This document shows positions 62,517 through 64,000 of a stretch of DNA of 64,000 nt, piece by piece. Under the pieces are notes generated by a model that saw nothing but the letters and a program-made list of their open reading frames with translations, did no database searches and was not told the origin of the DNA. The stretch is taken from the NCBI GenBank assembly GCA_945897465.1, contig CAMDFK010000022.1, positions 1-64,000 on the forward strand, written 5' to 3'. Each line of letters opens with the position of its first letter. The first letter of the stretch is position 1. Position numbers and translations under genes: made by a program. The DNA comes from Limnohabitans sp. Rim8. Lineage in GTDB: Bacteria > Pseudomonadota > Gammaproteobacteria > Burkholderiales > Burkholderiaceae_C.

Positions 62517-63350
62517 TCAATGCTGAGGTTGACCGATCACCTTGAATCGCAGTTTTGAGCACAACCAGTCAATGGCCGATACAGTCACCAGAATCATCAA
62601 AATGACAAACGACACTTGTTGAAACTCCAGAGTGCGTATTTGTTCTGACAAGATCAAGCCAATGCCACCCGCCCCCACAATGCCAATGATGGTGGCGCTG
62701 CGGGTGTTGGATTCGAAGTAATACAACACCTGGCTCAAAAACACTGGCAAGACTTGCGGCACGATGCCAAAGCGAATTTGCTGAATGCGACTGCCACCAG
62801 TCGAAGCAATGCCTTCTACAGGTTTGCGGTCGGCGGCTTCAATGGCTTCAGAAAATAATTTGCCAAAAGAGCCCAGATCAGAGCAAATGATGGCGAGCAC
62901 ACCGGCAAAGGGTCCCAAACCCACCACATTGATCCAGATCAGAGCCCAAATGAGGGTGTCTACACCGCGCAAAGTGTCAAAAGTGCGACGTGATAAAAAA
63001 TGGACTAAGCGGTTTATGCTGGTGTTCCGGGCCGCCAAAGAGGCCAAAGGGAATGCCAACAGTGCTGCAATCAAGGTGCCTAAAAAGGCAATCGCCACCG
63101 TTTCAACCATGGCGTGCAGGTAACGCAGCAAAGTCGGACCCCATCCAGGGTCAGGGGGAAACATCAGTCGGGTAACGTCCAATAGTTTGCTTAAACCAGT
63201 GAAAATCCGCATGGCACTGAAATCCAGGCGGTAAAAACTAAAAATCAATAAACCCAACAGAAGGGTGATCACCGTGATGGTGATCACTCGATGACGTGTC
63301 ACCGTGCGGAAATGCTGGGGGTATTTGGCGATCTGCGCGTCTGTGGTCAT
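62517..63350 (-). CDS. phnE: Phosphonate ABC transporter permease PhnE
   Basis: A 277-residue inner-membrane permease of the phosphonate (or phosphite) ABC transporter, with about six hydrophobic segments: HRVITITVITLLLGLLIFSF, then TLLRYLHAMVETVAIAFLGT, FPLASLAARNTSIN and the ATPase-contact loop KPVEGIASTGGSRIQQIRFG, ending with the GAGGIGLILSEQIR segment. PhnE motifs are clear. It is the second of two adjacent PhnE genes (ATGA overlap, 63347-63350). PhnC and PhnD would be expected upstream, outside the window. Confidence 0.92.
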   Translation of the reverse strand: MTTDAQIAKYPQHFRTVTRHRVITITVITLLLGLLIFSFYRLDFSAMRIFTGLSKLLDVTRLMFPPDPGWGPTLLRYLHAMVETVAIAFLGTLIAALLAFPLASLAARNTSINRLVHFLSRRTFDTLRGVDTLIWALIWINVVGLGPFAGVLAIICSDLGSFGKLFSEAIEAADRKPVEGIASTGGSRIQQIRFGIVPQVLPVFLSQVLYYFESNTRSATIIGIVGAGGIGLILSEQIRTLEFQQVSFVILMILVTVSAIDWLCSKLRFKVIGQPQH

Positions 63351-64000
63351 GCTTTGCTTTCGGGGCCAGAGCCGATCAAAAGGTGGCGCAGTTTTTCCGT
63401 CAAGGTGTCAATCACCACCACGGTGATGATGATCAAAATCAACAGAGCACTCACGTCAGAGTAATAAAACTTTCGGATGGCAGAGATCAAGGTCTCGCCA
63501 ATGCCGCCAGCACCCACAAAACCCAAAACGGCGGCTCCCCTGACGTTGATCTCGAACCGCAGCAGTGCGTAGCTTGCAAAGTTGGATAAAACTTGGGGGA
63601 GAACCGCGAAACGAATTTTTTGCAACCAGTTGCCCCCAGTGGCGACAACACCATGGATGGGTTTCATGTCGATGTTTTCCACCACTTCAGCGAATAACTT
63701 ACCCAGTGCGCCCATGGTGTGGATGGCGATTGCTAAAACTCCGGCCATTGGACCCAAACCAAAGGCGACAACAAAAATCAAAGCGAAGACGAGTTCAGGA
63801 ACAGTTCTGCAAAATTCCATGAATCGACGAGATACAAAAACCACCGCTGAAGATCGGGTGATGTTTTTGCTGGCCATGAAACAAAAAAGCACGGCGCCTA
63901 AAGCACCTAAGAGCGTGCCCACATAAGCCATCATCAAGGTCTCGCCCAGCAGCTTCAGCCACTTGTCAAGACCCCAAAACCATTCAAAAGGGTCGCGAAT
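63347..64000 (-). CDS. phnE: Phosphonate ABC transporter permease PhnE, first copy (partial)
   Basis: The reading frame is open to the window end, so the N-terminus is missing; the visible part has about 217 residues. It includes WFWGLDKWLKLLGETLMMAY, FMASKNITRSSAVVFVSRRF, GVVATGGNWLQKIRFAVLP and VGAGGIGETLISAIRKFYYS, all of PhnE type. It overlaps the next phnE by ATGA, suggesting that the two form a heterodimeric permease. Confidence 0.9.
   Translation of the reverse strand: MRDPFEWFWGLDKWLKLLGETLMMAYVGTLLGALGAVLFCFMASKNITRSSAVVFVSRRFMEFCRTVPELVFALIFVVAFGLGPMAGVLAIAIHTMGALGKLFAEVVENIDMKPIHGVVATGGNWLQKIRFAVLPQVLSNFASYALLRFEINVRGAAVLGFVGAGGIGETLISAIRKFYYSDVSALLILIIITVVVIDTLTEKLRHLLIGSGPESKA

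Overview
The window reads as one continuous stretch of a betaproteobacterial chromosome (order Burkholderiales, most like Comamonadaceae). This is inferred from the style and order of the proteins: two TRAP uptake operons, an Anbu-type proteasome homologue, a 1.3 kaa HrpA, an ArsJ/GAPDH arsenic cassette and PhoX phosphatases. I saw no rRNA, tRNA, CRISPR array, prophage or intact insertion sequence. Genes are dense, with many ATGA or TGATG overlaps.

Region 1 (1-33 kb) is mostly housekeeping and uptake. It holds a TRAP operon (dctP-dctQ-dctM), argA, a VapBC-type toxin-antitoxin pair, hrpA, a decayed nuclease pseudogene, glnS, a small lipoprotein, a retropepsin-like protease, uppP, an alpha/beta hydrolase plus Anbu pair, mutS, a rhodanese, a CNNM/CorC-like protein, suhB, trmJ, cysE, dnaG, an acyl-CoA synthetase and a NUDIX hydrolase. 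These are followed by a second TRAP operon on the minus strand, a fumarylpyruvate-hydrolase-like gene divergent from a MarR regulator, a monooxygenase-fold protein and a DUF4743-type NUDIX protein. Two short repeat families sit here, and each has put an in-frame insert into a working gene (hrpA and the alpha/beta hydrolase).

Region 2 (33-41 kb) is a phosphate-starvation cluster: a PhnZ-like HD oxygenase, an OlsB-like ornithine acyltransferase, a PlcP-like metallophosphoesterase, ppk1, a SixA phosphatase, a Lys/Ala-rich ribbon-helix-helix-like protein and ppx. Candidate Pho boxes precede the HD gene, the OlsB-like gene, ppk1 and ppx.

Region 3 (40.7-45.1 kb) is a minus-strand arsenic operon (GAPDH-arsJ-arsR-arsC-acr3).

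Region 4 (45.3-57.3 kb) returns to phosphate. Two PhoX-family Tat lipoproteins, each with a candidate Pho box, flank an Ig-like lipoprotein and a lipoprotein-type kexin-like protease. They are followed by a TlpA-like protein and an atypical MBL-fold protein, a ParA orphan with a small partner, and then an MGD/Agt-like lipid glycosyltransferase and an inositol-monophosphatase-family gene, both with good Pho boxes.

Region 5 (57.3-64 kb) carries an AfuABC/Fbp/Phn2-type ABC importer, a HAD phosphatase and two PhnE-type phosphonate permeases; the second permease runs off the window.

Taken together, about half of the window appears to be a dispersed Pho regulon that (i) liberates and imports phosphorus compounds, (ii) makes and breaks polyphosphate and (iii) replaces phospholipids by ornithine lipids and glycolipids. 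The arsenic operon embedded in it would deal with arsenate that enters through phosphate uptake.
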